Origin: a virus
DNA: 64,000 nt
IMG/VR virus record: IMGVR_UViG_3300044464_000108
Location: 28,034-92,033 of that record
Strand: one strand, 5' to 3'
The position numbers and the translations under genes were made by a program. Each line of letters begins with the position of its first letter. Position 1 is the first letter of the stretch. The notes under the pieces are model-generated. The model did no database searches. It saw only the letters and a list, made by a program, of their open reading frames with translations, and was not told where the DNA came from. Of the stretch, positions 49,040 to 57,097 are shown in pieces.

Positions 49040-51031
49040 ATGAGCGACTACATCGATCAGGTCTTCGGCCGCACGGGCATCCTCGCAAAGGCATTCAAAG
49101 GCTACGAACCACGCGAAGGGCAGGTGAAGCTCGCGCGAGCCGTGGAGTCGGCGATCGTCAGCGGCTCGGCTCTGCTTGCCGAAGCGCCGACGGGCACGGG
49201 CAAGAGCGTTGCCTACGCCGTGCCGGCGACGTTTCACGCGAGCAAGAACAACCCTCTCCGGGGCGAGCTCCCATGTCGTCGAGTTTGCATCGTGACAGCG
49301 AACATCGCCCTGCAAGAGCAGCTCGTCGAAAAGGATCTTCCCCTTTTGCAGAAGCTCTTGCCGTGGGAGTTCACCTTTGCTCTCGCGAAGGGTCGCGGGA
49401 ATTACCTCTGTCTCGATCGCTTCGACGATTACGCGGGTGACATCTTCGGCGAGCGCGACCCCGCGCTTCGTGAGCAGTGGGAACAGATCGTCCATTGGAG
49501 CGTCTCGACCGAGAAAGGCGATCTCTCCGAGCTCCCCTTTGAGCCGAGCGCCGCGCTTCGCTCGAAGTTTACGATCACGAGCGACGATTGCACGGCCAAG
49601 AAGTGCAACCGGTACCTGGATTGCTTTGCGGAAAAGGCTCGCAAAGAGTTCGCAAAAGCCGACGTGATCGTCACGAACTATCACATGCTGTTCGCGCATC
49701 TCGTCGTGCTCGACGCGACCGAAGGAACGGCCGGCGTGCTCCCGCCCTTCGACCTCGTGATCTGCGACGAGGGGCACAAGATGGCCGATGTGGCTCGCGA
49801 CTTTTTCGGGGCAAAGGTGACGCATGGGGCGATTCGATGGGCAACGCGATTGCTCGCCGGCACGGACAAAGCATCGCGCTCGAAGAAGTCACCCATCCCG
49901 GCGATTGCACCTGAGCTCCGGGACAAGATTCGAACGCTCTCGGACAACTTTTTCGGAGCGCTTCGCCTCTATAAGAACGGAGAGGACTACAAAGCCCGGC
50001 TCAAGGTCAAAGAGCCGGTCGAATGGGAAGAGCTTTGCAAGGCTCTCGTCCAAGCGGCGAACGCCTACCTCAAGGCGAGCGAGGATTCAGCGATTGCGAT
50101 CGACCGGCGGGAAGAGCTCCGTAAGACGGCGATACGTACCGGAGTGCAGGCGGTCGCCATCGAGCACGCGATGAAGCTCACGAGCCCCGACGTCGTGCAT
50201 TACATTGAAGAGGAAGGCGAGAAGGTGATTCTCTGCTCGCGACCCGTGCACGTCGCGGCGAAGCTTCGAGAGCAGCTCTTCGACGCACACCATTCGACGA
50301 CCGTCACGAGTGCGACCCTGACGACCTCGGGTGCATCTTTTGACTTCGTGGCGTGTGAGCTCGGATGCGAAGAGGCCGAAGAGCTCGTCGCTCCGAGTCC
50401 TTTCAATTGGCAAGAGCAAGCAACGCTCATCTTGCCGACGGGCATCTGCGATCCGAACGACAAGCGCTTTGCTGAGATGGTTGCGGAGATCTGCGAAGAG
50501 GTCGTCGAGCGTGCGCATGGTCGAACGCTCGGGCTCTTCACGTCATATCGGATCCTCAATGCCGTGCATAAGCATCTCATGCAATCGCACGGATCGAAGT
50601 ACACGATCCTAAGGCACGGAACGGCACCCCGATCGCAGCTCATCGCACAGTTTCGCGAAGACATCTCGAGCGTGCTCCTCGGGACTGAAAGCTTTTGGGC
50701 CGGCGTCGATGTGCCGGGCGAAGCGCTCAGCGCCGTCGTGATCGATCGCATTCCGTTTCCGACACCCGACGATCCCGTGCTCGACGCAATTCAAGGGCGA
50801 GACCCATCGGGGTGGTTCAAGAACTACAGCATCCCGCGCGCGACCATCGCGCTACGCCAAGGGTTCGGCCGGCTCATTCGTTCGACGCGCGATCGTGGTG
50901 TGGTTGTCTGCTGTGATCGAAGGCTCGTCGACAAGCCTTATGGCAAGACGATCCTTCGAAGCCTCCCGCCGGTGCGCGTCTCGCGCGACCTTGCTGACGT
51001 GAGCCGAGTACTCGACGAAAGGAACCCGTAA
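49040..51031 (+). CDS. DinG/XPD-like SF2 helicase
   Basis: A 663-residue helicase with Walker A EAPTGTGKS (residues about 47-55), a Walker B/DEAH box read as CDEGHK (about 241-246), Cys residues of a likely iron-sulfur cluster (YLCLDRF near 123, then CTAKKCNRYLDC, about 183-194), NYHMLF as the following motif, and C-terminal GTESFWAGVDVPG and ALRQGFGRLIRS (motifs V/VI). DinG-type helicases unwind 5' to 3' and clear R-loops or G-quadruplexes. The start follows CATGAT by eight bases, and the stop overlaps the ThyX start by one base. Confidence 0.85.
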   Translation: MSDYIDQVFGRTGILAKAFKGYEPREGQVKLARAVESAIVSGSALLAEAPTGTGKSVAYAVPATFHASKNNPLRGELPCRRVCIVTANIALQEQLVEKDLPLLQKLLPWEFTFALAKGRGNYLCLDRFDDYAGDIFGERDPALREQWEQIVHWSVSTEKGDLSELPFEPSAALRSKFTITSDDCTAKKCNRYLDCFAEKARKEFAKADVIVTNYHMLFAHLVVLDATEGTAGVLPPFDLVICDEGHKMADVARDFFGAKVTHGAIRWATRLLAGTDKASRSKKSPIPAIAPELRDKIRTLSDNFFGALRLYKNGEDYKARLKVKEPVEWEELCKALVQAANAYLKASEDSAIAIDRREELRKTAIRTGVQAVAIEHAMKLTSPDVVHYIEEEGEKVILCSRPVHVAAKLREQLFDAHHSTTVTSATLTTSGASFDFVACELGCEEAEELVAPSPFNWQEQATLILPTGICDPNDKRFAEMVAEICEEVVERAHGRTLGLFTSYRILNAVHKHLMQSHGSKYTILRHGTAPRSQLIAQFREDISSVLLGTESFWAGVDVPGEALSAVVIDRIPFPTPDDPVLDAIQGRDPSGWFKNYSIPRATIALRQGFGRLIRSTRDRGVVVCCDRRLVDKPYGKTILRSLPPVRVSRDLADVSRVLDERNP

Positions 51032-51852
51032 TGCGACCGACCGAAGGTGATCAGATCAAGCTGTTAGATCATGGCTATGTGCGCTTCATCGAAGCTTGGG
51101 GAGGGGACGAGCGGATTATCGAAGCGGCTCGCATGTCGACGGGGAAGGGCTTCCTTGGATGGGGGCCCATGTGTGGCAAGTGCCGAAGCAAGAATCACAG
51201 CCCGGCTACGGACTTGAGTGATCATCCCGGCGTGATCCGTTGTAACGACTGCGGCGCGGTGGGCAGCGATGACGCGGGGGACGAGAAGCTTCTTCGCTAC
51301 CTTCGAGACAATCGGCACGACACCCCGTTCGAGTTCGCCGGCATGGTGCTCGAAGTGCAAGCCCCGATCATGGTCTTTCGGGAATGGCACCGACATCGCA
51401 CACAGTCTTATAACGAGATGTCGGCTCGCTACACTCCACTCCCCGACAGCAACTATGTTCCGACTCCCGCGCGCTGCATGCTCCAAGTGCAGGGGCACAC
51501 ACAGAACAAGCAAGCGACGAAGGCCGCCGGGGCTGCCGACCTGACCCACGACGCGGTGCTCGATTGGCTCGAAGCACTCGAGGGGGTCTACACCCATGCC
51601 GAAGCGGTCTATCAGCACGGGCTTCGAGTCGGCATCCCAAAGGAGCTCGCTCGGCTTCCTGTGCCGGTTGGCCGTTACTCGCGGATGCGAGTCCACACGT
51701 GCCTTCGGAACTGGCTCGCCTTCATGACGTTGCGGTCAGAGAAGAACCTCAATGCTCAATGGGAGATCCGACAGTATGCGAATGCTGTCGGGGGGTTCTT
51801 GTCGCAGTCGTTCCCGAGGACATGGGAGCTCTTTGCACGAGGTGGCTCGTGA
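51031..51852 (+). CDS. thyX: Flavin-dependent thymidylate synthase with zinc-ribbon insert
   Basis: A 273-residue ThyX. The signature RHR-x2-S-x-NE-x-S-x-RY is fully present (RHRTQSYNEMSARY, residues about 120-133), and the C-terminal arginines at RYSRMRVHTCLRNWLAFM match the substrate-binding region. It makes dTMP from dUMP using FAD, NADPH and methylene-tetrahydrofolate. Between ARMSTGKGF (about 32-40) and LLRYLRDNRHDTPFEF (about 87-102) lies an added zinc-ribbon-like segment with CGKC and CNDCG, absent from ordinary ThyX proteins. The next gene starts at the stop (overlap 4 bases). Confidence 0.85.
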   Translation: MRPTEGDQIKLLDHGYVRFIEAWGGDERIIEAARMSTGKGFLGWGPMCGKCRSKNHSPATDLSDHPGVIRCNDCGAVGSDDAGDEKLLRYLRDNRHDTPFEFAGMVLEVQAPIMVFREWHRHRTQSYNEMSARYTPLPDSNYVPTPARCMLQVQGHTQNKQATKAAGAADLTHDAVLDWLEALEGVYTHAEAVYQHGLRVGIPKELARLPVPVGRYSRMRVHTCLRNWLAFMTLRSEKNLNAQWEIRQYANAVGGFLSQSFPRTWELFARGGS

Positions 51853-52349
51853 GCAAGCACGACCTCACGATCCGCAAAGCGACCTTTGCCGATCTGATCA
51901 TCCCTGCCGATCCTCCCTACGATCAAAAGGATGACCCGGCGGGAGTGCGCATCCTTGATGCCTTCACGGCGCTTCGCGCGCTCGTTCTTCGGGGTGCCTT
52001 GCTCGATCAATCCCAGATCAAGCGGGTCAACATCAAGGTTGAATCGGGTCAAGGATCAGCGTGGAAGGTGACGGTCATCCTCGATGTGAGCGATGATCTG
52101 CATTCGCAGCAAGCCGAGCAACCCACCGTCGAGCAGGCGGTCAACGCTTTGATCACGCACTTCGCCCAACGTCTCGAGTTGAGAATCAAGAGCGACTGCG
52201 GAGCGCTCGAGCTCGCCGGACGTCCCTTCGATTGGAGCGGGGCAGCAGCGAAGCGGGTGCCGATGCCTTGGGCGGAACGCGAGGTTGTTGACTCGCCCGT
52301 CGAATCTCGCTCAAGCTCGAGCGATATGATCCGTTCGTCCAAACCATGA
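51849..52349 (+). CDS. Unknown protein after ThyX
   Basis: A 166-residue protein from GTG 51849 (overlapping the ThyX stop). The alpha/beta sequence (RVNIKVESGQGSAWKVTVILDV) and a C-terminal disordered tail carry no known motif. It is translated with the nucleotide-metabolism genes, so a role there is possible, but unsupported. Confidence 0.55.
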   Translation: MSKHDLTIRKATFADLIIPADPPYDQKDDPAGVRILDAFTALRALVLRGALLDQSQIKRVNIKVESGQGSAWKVTVILDVSDDLHSQQAEQPTVEQAVNALITHFAQRLELRIKSDCGALELAGRPFDWSGAAAKRVPMPWAEREVVDSPVESRSSSSDMIRSSKP

Positions 52350-52576
52350 ACCACGACAAGCAAGCCGCTCCCGAGGTCGTCAAGCACCGTTGCTCGTGCG
52401 GCAAGGCCTACACCGCGAAGGCGTGGGAAGCTCTCCCGAACCTCGGGACCGTGGCTTACCCGGGCTACGGCATCACGCTCGAATACCGCAATTGTTCATG
52501 CGGTTCGACATGCACGATCGAAGTCATTGAAGGCGCTCGACCGCTGTACGTGTCGAGCGCCATGATGCGGGATTGA
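52346..52576 (+). CDS. Small zinc-ribbon-like protein
   Basis: A 76-residue protein with CSCGKAYTAKAW (residues about 16-27) and CSCGSTCTIEV (about 50-60), a paired-Cys layout that suggests a zinc ribbon. It overlaps both neighbours by 4 bases. Function unknown. Confidence 0.55.
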   Translation: MNHDKQAAPEVVKHRCSCGKAYTAKAWEALPNLGTVAYPGYGITLEYRNCSCGSTCTIEVIEGARPLYVSSAMMRD

Positions 52577-53076
52577 TTATGCGCGTCCCTCGCAAGCGTG
52601 TGCCCTCGCGATTCAGCAAGACGGACGTCGAGCACCGTCGACAGTTCGCGCTCAAGCTCTTCGAAGCTTCCGCCACGCTCGAGATGTTCATTGACGCGTT
52701 CAAGACGAAGCTTCATCTCGGGCCCGCGACGGCGCGCAAGTATTACCTTATGGTCCGAGGCGAAGCCGGTGAAGAGTTTCAGGCGATGCGCTTGACCTTC
52801 AAGGCCGAACAGATCTCAGTCCTCCGAGCGATCACGGCGCGCGCCATCACGCAAAAGCAATACTCGGCAGCCGTCGGAGCGCAGCGCCTTCTTGCGCAGA
52901 TCATGGGCACGCTCGCGCCCGTTCGACTCGAGATCAGTACGGGCGATGTGCAGCGCGACGCGATGGTGACGATCGTGTCGAACGTGTCGGATGAAGAGAT
53001 GGATCAACTCGTCGGCGAGCAAGCCGAGTTCGAGCGCCGCGCACGTGCAGCGCTCCCCGTGAAAGGCGACCCGTGA
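52573..53076 (+). CDS. Putative terminase small subunit-like DNA-binding protein
   Basis: A 167-residue protein starting at TTG 52573 (in ATTGA overlap) or ATG 52579. The first 50 residues hold a helix-turn-helix-like segment (FIDAFKTKLHLGPATARKYYLMVRGE), followed by a helical body and a short C-terminal oligomerisation-like helix (EEMDQLVGEQAEFERRARAA), the layout of small terminase subunits. The large subunit lies 4.8 kb downstream, not adjacent, which weakens the call. CATGAT with six-base spacing precedes the TTG. Confidence 0.4.
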   Translation: MIMRVPRKRVPSRFSKTDVEHRRQFALKLFEASATLEMFIDAFKTKLHLGPATARKYYLMVRGEAGEEFQAMRLTFKAEQISVLRAITARAITQKQYSAAVGAQRLLAQIMGTLAPVRLEISTGDVQRDAMVTIVSNVSDEEMDQLVGEQAEFERRARAALPVKGDP

Positions 53077-53246
53077 AGAAGGACGATCGATTGTTCGTTT
53101 GGGAAGATCCCTCGAATGTGACGGTTGCGAGGCAGCACCCCAAACCGGGTGAAGTCGAAGCGGCGAGCTCCCATGCACGCATGCGACACGACCTTGCACC
53201 ATCGGTCTGCACGTCGTGTTCTCTGTGCTTGGGGCGTGCTCAATGA
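53073..53246 (+). CDS. Small Cys-containing protein
   Basis: A 57-residue protein from GTG 53073, overlapping the previous stop and the next start (4 bases each). The sequence reads VKKDDRLFVWEDPSNVTVAR and ends with CTSCSLCLGRAQ, a Cys cluster that could bind metal. The double overlap supports it as a real gene. Confidence 0.55.
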   Translation: MKKDDRLFVWEDPSNVTVARQHPKPGEVEAASSHARMRHDLAPSVCTSCSLCLGRAQ

Positions 53247-53728
53247 GTGACAGCCATACCCACCGCGACGACCTGCATCGAGCTCAGATCGGGCAACGTC
53301 CTTCGTTCGAATCGATCTACACGGCTCTTGCCTTGGGACTCTCGCTTCGTTCGACCTGCCGTCGTCTCAATGTTGGGACCGTGATCACGAGCTTCGATCA
53401 CAGGTACGTCTTCGGGGTCGGTTACAACGGCAACGCCGTCGGACTCCCGAACGATTGTGATAGCGAAGTGCCGGGATCGTGCGGGTGCATTCACTCGGAA
53501 GAGAACGCGATCATCAACTGCAAGGCCTCGCGCGGCGAGCCGAAGAACGTCTACATGACCCATTCGCCTTGCATGGGGTGCGCGAAGAAGCTCATCAACC
53601 TCGGAGGGGTGATCGTTGTTCGGTACATCAATGAGTATCGCAAGACGGATGCGATCGAGCTCCTTCGAAGCCAGGGCATCGACATCGCAAAGGGCACCGA
53701 CATCGCGCGGGACTTCCCGATGCGGTAG
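53243..53728 (+). CDS. dCMP deaminase
   Basis: A 161-residue cytidine-deaminase-family protein with HSEEN (His and catalytic Glu, residues about 83-87) and PCMGCAKK (about 108-115), the zinc ligands, plus an N-terminal Gly/Tyr segment (GVGYNGNAVG). It converts dCMP to dUMP, the substrate of the ThyX encoded upstream, so the pair raises dTMP supply during phage replication. ATG 53243 overlaps the previous gene. Confidence 0.9.
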   Translation: MSDSHTHRDDLHRAQIGQRPSFESIYTALALGLSLRSTCRRLNVGTVITSFDHRYVFGVGYNGNAVGLPNDCDSEVPGSCGCIHSEENAIINCKASRGEPKNVYMTHSPCMGCAKKLINLGGVIVVRYINEYRKTDAIELLRSQGIDIAKGTDIARDFPMR

Positions 53729-53731
53729 CGT
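53726..53731 (+). promoter_or_regulatory. Hexamer TAGCGT, 6 bases before C39-like peptidase
   Basis: TAGCGT-N6-ATG (53738). It is of the TANSST class although the gene lies outside the structural cluster, so the peptidase may be a late gene. Confidence 0.5.
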
Positions 53732-53737
53732 CGGCGA

Positions 53738-54337
53738 ATGAAGAAGCTTAGCCCCCTTGCTACGTGGGCAACGGGTGCCGCTGTCGAAGAGCTCCCCGTT
53801 CCTGACGTCGTGCAGCACACGGGTTACACGTGCGGCCCGAGCGCTCTGCTTGCCGTGTGCACCTACTTCGGGATCCCGACTTCGGAGGAAGAGCTAGCCG
53901 AGTTCGCTGACACGACTCCCGCCGGCACGGGACCCGATGAGCTTGCCAAGGCGGCTCGCGCGGTGGGGCTCGGCGCGGAGGTGCGCGAGGACATGTCGAC
54001 CGACGACCTCAAGGCAGCTCTCGACGATGGACACCCGGTGCTCGTCGCTCTGCAGGCGTGGCACCCTCAGGAGGGGGCTACAGAGCACGACTACGGGGAC
54101 GAGTGGGGTGACGGCCATTGGGTTGTCGCAACGGCCGTAAAAGGCAACGTCGCCCTATTCGAGGATCCCAGCGTGCGCGGGCGCGTCCTGCTCACGTTGA
54201 ACGAGCTCGACGAACGGTGGCATGACATCGATTCGGGCAAAGAGCGGCAGGGTATCGGCATCGTGTTCACGAGCGATATCCACGAAGAACCGGCTCCCGA
54301 GGCTCGACCGCTCGACGACATTGAGCCGATGGGATGA
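53738..54337 (+). CDS. C39-like cysteine peptidase
   Basis: A 199-residue protein of the peptidase C39-like fold: GYTCGPSALLAVCTYFG (Cys about residue 32), PDELAKAARAVGLGAEV, GHPVLVALQAW, then GDGHWVVA (His about 127) and FEDPSVRG (Asp about 142) give the catalytic triad of papain-like C39 proteases. Relatives cleave leader peptides at double-glycine sites; in phages a small C39-like protein could mature a virion protein or act on a host peptide. A late-type TAGCGT hexamer lies before it, which hints at a virion role. Confidence 0.75.
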   Translation: MKKLSPLATWATGAAVEELPVPDVVQHTGYTCGPSALLAVCTYFGIPTSEEELAEFADTTPAGTGPDELAKAARAVGLGAEVREDMSTDDLKAALDDGHPVLVALQAWHPQEGATEHDYGDEWGDGHWVVATAVKGNVALFEDPSVRGRVLLTLNELDERWHDIDSGKERQGIGIVFTSDIHEEPAPEARPLDDIEPMG

Positions 54338-54429
54338 TCGAGTCTGATCTGCCCAAGTACGGGATACTGCACTCGTTTCCTTGCTTCGACGAGTTCCTTC
54401 GGCTTGAGCAGCTCGAGCTCGAAATCCCT

Positions 54430-54449
54430 TCGGAAGATCGATCTTCCGA
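54430..54449. repeat. Dispersed 20-bp palindrome, copy 9
   Basis: Perfect 20-mer in the 222-base stretch between the peptidase and the secreted protein. An ATG-started frame from 54334 runs through it (SEDRSSE) but continues over the start of the next gene and is not convincing. Confidence 0.9.
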
Positions 54450-54522
54450 GGATGAAGCTAAGTGCTTGAAACCATTCAAGTCACGATCGAGCGTCAAGAA
54501 ACGTTCGGATCCCCACAGTTTC

Positions 54523-54534
54523 AGCGTCATCATG
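54523..54534 (+). promoter_or_regulatory. AGCGTCATCATG element with leader before the secreted protein
   Basis: CATCAT 26 bases before ATG 54560; the leader has AAGGGGAGAACC. A leadered member of the CATSAT class. Confidence 0.45.
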
Positions 54535-54559
54535 GGCACAACCAAGGGGAGAACCACCC

Positions 54560-56626
54560 ATGAGATTGTTACGAATCGTTCTTGGATTGATGCTCTGCAC
54601 GATCGTCTCGCCGGCATCGGCAACGGTCTTCGCTCGCGATACGTTCAACCTTGCCGTACCGGGGGGCTCGCCGGGCTATTCCGTCGGCAAGATTCACGGA
54701 CAGGGGTTTGGTACCGGATGGTCGGCCGACACCCAAGTGCAAGGGAGCCTTTGCACATCGAGCTCGAACACCGCGACCGGCGGTGGACGAAGCGGTTTCA
54801 ATTGGGTGGACGGCTATTCCGGAAGCTCGACGACCGCTGACGTCATTGCGCCCAACGTCTTCACCTTCCCCGGGCTCGTGCTCGGAACGGGGATGCTCTC
54901 TTCAAAGAAGAGCTCGAGCGATATCCGAGCCTTTCGCACCTTCGACGTGACGCAAGCGGCGCTCGACGCCTTCCGAAAGGGATCGAGCAGCATTGGCAAT
55001 GGGACGATCTTTCTTGGGGTGATGACCCGACTCAACACGCCGGGGACCGCGACCGGACATTGCGGGGTTCACCTTTACGAAACTCTCCCCGGTCCCTTGA
55101 GCTCGTGCCAAGCCGGCAAGGCTGGCGAACGCTTGTACTTCGGGGATCGCAACTTTAAGGGAGCAGTTGCATCCACCGTTTACAACGTTGGGCGCACAAC
55201 TCAGGGCGGCAATGGGGCAGCCATCTTCGACACGATGACGCAGTTCGACAGCACGGCTCACCTTGAGGTGCTTCGCATTCGCTTCAACGTCTCGAGTGCG
55301 TGCGATGCAGGCGTCAATGGTCCGGCGAACTGCACCAAGTGTCCGATCGATCCGGCGACGAATCTCCCTTCGCTCTGCAATGACGAGATCACCTACTGGC
55401 TTGATCCTCCCGCGGGCCCCCTCCCTCCGACGCTTGCCACGCAAGGTCCGCATCCTGTGCAGGACTTCGCCTTCGATTCGGTTTCGATTGGATCCGGGCA
55501 AGGCAGCGGCGGGGGGCAAGAAGGATGCGACTTCGGCGCGCTTACGCTCACCGATAGCTATGCCGATCTCTTCGAGCTTCCGGCAAACGATTCGTGCTTG
55601 AACGCCGAAGCGATCGATCTCGAGCCGGATCTTCCGGTCGATGTCTATGGCACGACCATCGGCGCGCTCGACGACTACCAAACGTTTTGCGCTGATATGA
55701 CCCCTGCAGCCGATAGCCCCGACGTCGTGTATCAGCTCAACGTTGCAGCCCCTGGCACCCTTTACATGTCTTTGAACGACGGGAGCGGAGCGCACCCTTT
55801 TAATGGTGCGCTCGAGCTTCGGACCTCGGCATGCGCTGACGAGCACAACGGGCAGAACATGCGGACGCTTTGCTACAACCAACACAGCGTAGGTGCCGGC
55901 GAAGGTGATGCGATCGACATCGCAGCGGGAACCTTTTGGGTCGTCGTCGACAGTATTGGAGCACCTGGGGACTTTTCTCTTTCCTTTGACCTCGCGCCTG
56001 CTCTTTGCGGGGACGGCGTGGTCAATGAGAGCGTCGGCGAGACGTGCGAACCGACAAGCTCGAACGATCCGGGATGCTTCGGGATCGATGACGAATTCCC
56101 GTGCAAGGTGAAGCCGCAACCCATGCAGCTCGAAGCGTGCCCGGGGTTGCCCGAGGTCATTGCCGCGGGAGAGTCTTTGGTGTGGGGGCCCTTCACAACC
56201 ATGGGTGCGCTTGATGACACGATCGGTTCATGCCTCGGAGGCAATCGGCACGGCTCCGATCAAGTCATTCAAGTTACCCCGAGTGCGAGCGGCTCTCTCA
56301 CGCTGACGATCGGCGTCGATCCAGCGACCGGTGTTGCTTACTGTCTCGAGCCTTCGACGTGTTGGAACTCCGGCATTGGTTGTCCCGCGGAATGCTGGGC
56401 CGGTGCGATCTACGTGCGAACCACGTGCGCCGATGCAGCAACACAGACAGCATGTGATTGGGCTTATTCATCGCCGTGGGATGGCCCAACCCCGACGTTC
56501 TTCGTCGAGCACGTCACAATTCCGGTGACGGCCGGCGTTCCCTACTTCGTGTTCGTCGATGGTATCTCGAGCTCTTCACTTCCTCATTCGGCGGGCCCGT
56601 ACTTTGTGGAGGCGAATTTACAATGA
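54560..56626 (+). CDS. Large secreted protein with a host-like Cys-rich motif
   Basis: A 688-residue exported protein: a typical signal peptide (residues 1-21, MRLLRIVLGLMLCTIVSPASA) is followed by a beta-rich body with repeated extracellular-looking modules (about 345-475, NDSCLNAEAIDLEPDLPVDV, then FWVVVDSIGAPGDFSLSF, and similar at 560-680). Near residue 482 is CGDGVVNESVGETCEP, the DUF4215-like motif typical of secreted myxobacterial proteins. The final domain repeats a TVPAGTYYV-type strand pattern (VTAGVPYFVFVDGISS). It is a very unusual phage product; a likely origin is host DNA. It could alter the host surface or adsorption. Confidence 0.75.
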   Translation: MRLLRIVLGLMLCTIVSPASATVFARDTFNLAVPGGSPGYSVGKIHGQGFGTGWSADTQVQGSLCTSSSNTATGGGRSGFNWVDGYSGSSTTADVIAPNVFTFPGLVLGTGMLSSKKSSSDIRAFRTFDVTQAALDAFRKGSSSIGNGTIFLGVMTRLNTPGTATGHCGVHLYETLPGPLSSCQAGKAGERLYFGDRNFKGAVASTVYNVGRTTQGGNGAAIFDTMTQFDSTAHLEVLRIRFNVSSACDAGVNGPANCTKCPIDPATNLPSLCNDEITYWLDPPAGPLPPTLATQGPHPVQDFAFDSVSIGSGQGSGGGQEGCDFGALTLTDSYADLFELPANDSCLNAEAIDLEPDLPVDVYGTTIGALDDYQTFCADMTPAADSPDVVYQLNVAAPGTLYMSLNDGSGAHPFNGALELRTSACADEHNGQNMRTLCYNQHSVGAGEGDAIDIAAGTFWVVVDSIGAPGDFSLSFDLAPALCGDGVVNESVGETCEPTSSNDPGCFGIDDEFPCKVKPQPMQLEACPGLPEVIAAGESLVWGPFTTMGALDDTIGSCLGGNRHGSDQVIQVTPSASGSLTLTIGVDPATGVAYCLEPSTCWNSGIGCPAECWAGAIYVRTTCADAATQTACDWAYSSPWDGPTPTFFVEHVTIPVTAGVPYFVFVDGISSSSLPHSAGPYFVEANLQ

Positions 56627-56853
56627 AGAAGACCATCTCGATTGTGCTGTTAGTCCTTGTTGGATGTGGTGGACCTGTCCCTGTTCTTGAACAGGGTGCT
56701 AAGAAAGTACTGTCGTCCGACATACCCCCCGATGAACAGCTCACGCTCGATATACCTCCCGACGAGCAGCTCAAAGACATCCCGCCTGACGAGCAGCTCA
56801 CGGGTGACGCTGGAACGCGGAAACCTCCCGTGTGCGTCAACTGCTTCCAGTGA
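56623..56853 (+). CDS. Small lipoprotein with three IPPDEQL repeats
   Basis: A 76-residue lipoprotein: a signal with lipobox LVGC (Cys 15) and a mature region with three tandem copies of DIPPDEQL, separated by one or two residues (residues about 33-58), then a short Cys-containing tail (CVNCFQ). It starts at ATG 56623, overlapping the secreted protein's stop by 4 bases, so the two are co-expressed. Surface lipoproteins in phages often act in superinfection exclusion; here that is only a possibility. Confidence 0.7.
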   Translation: MKKTISIVLLVLVGCGGPVPVLEQGAKKVLSSDIPPDEQLTLDIPPDEQLKDIPPDEQLTGDAGTRKPPVCVNCFQ

Positions 56854-56876
56854 ACTGACTCTCGCCGCCTAGGCTT

Positions 56877-56888
56877 CGCGTCATGATC
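56877..56888 (+). promoter_or_regulatory. CGCGTCATGATC element before 56894 gene
   Basis: CATGAT exactly 6 bases before ATG 56894. Confidence 0.6.
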
Positions 56889-56893
56889 CCAGC

Positions 56894-57097
56894 ATGGCGA
56901 TCCACGACGCTCCGACATCCCAAAACATCGAACAACTAACCATCCTCCGCGTTTCGAGCGTGCTCGGACAAGTGAGTGAGAACACCCTCAAACGGTTGGT
57001 TCAATCGCACATCACGCCGAAAGGCTTGCTCTTGCTTGGTCGTGCCGCGTCGCACGAGCTCGACCGCCGCTTTGACCTCGAGAAAGGAACACGATGA
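56894..57097 (+). CDS. Small unknown helical protein
   Basis: A 67-residue protein with two helices (QNIEQLTILRVSSVLGQVSE; KGLLLLGRAASHELDRRF). It starts 6 bases after CATGAT. The next gene overlaps by 4 bases. No function is assigned. Confidence 0.6.
   Translation: MAIHDAPTSQNIEQLTILRVSSVLGQVSENTLKRLVQSHITPKGLLLLGRAASHELDRRFDLEKGTR

Noticed and set aside
54334-54840. 168-residue frame through palindrome copy 9
   Set aside because: It starts at a plausible ATGA overlap, but runs 280 bases into the secreted protein in another frame; the 5' part might be a small gene, but nothing else supports it.
54902-56119. 405-residue leftward open frame over the secreted protein
   Set aside because: Composition (Arg/Val-rich, no domains) is that of an antisense shadow; the rightward frame has a signal peptide and recognisable motifs.
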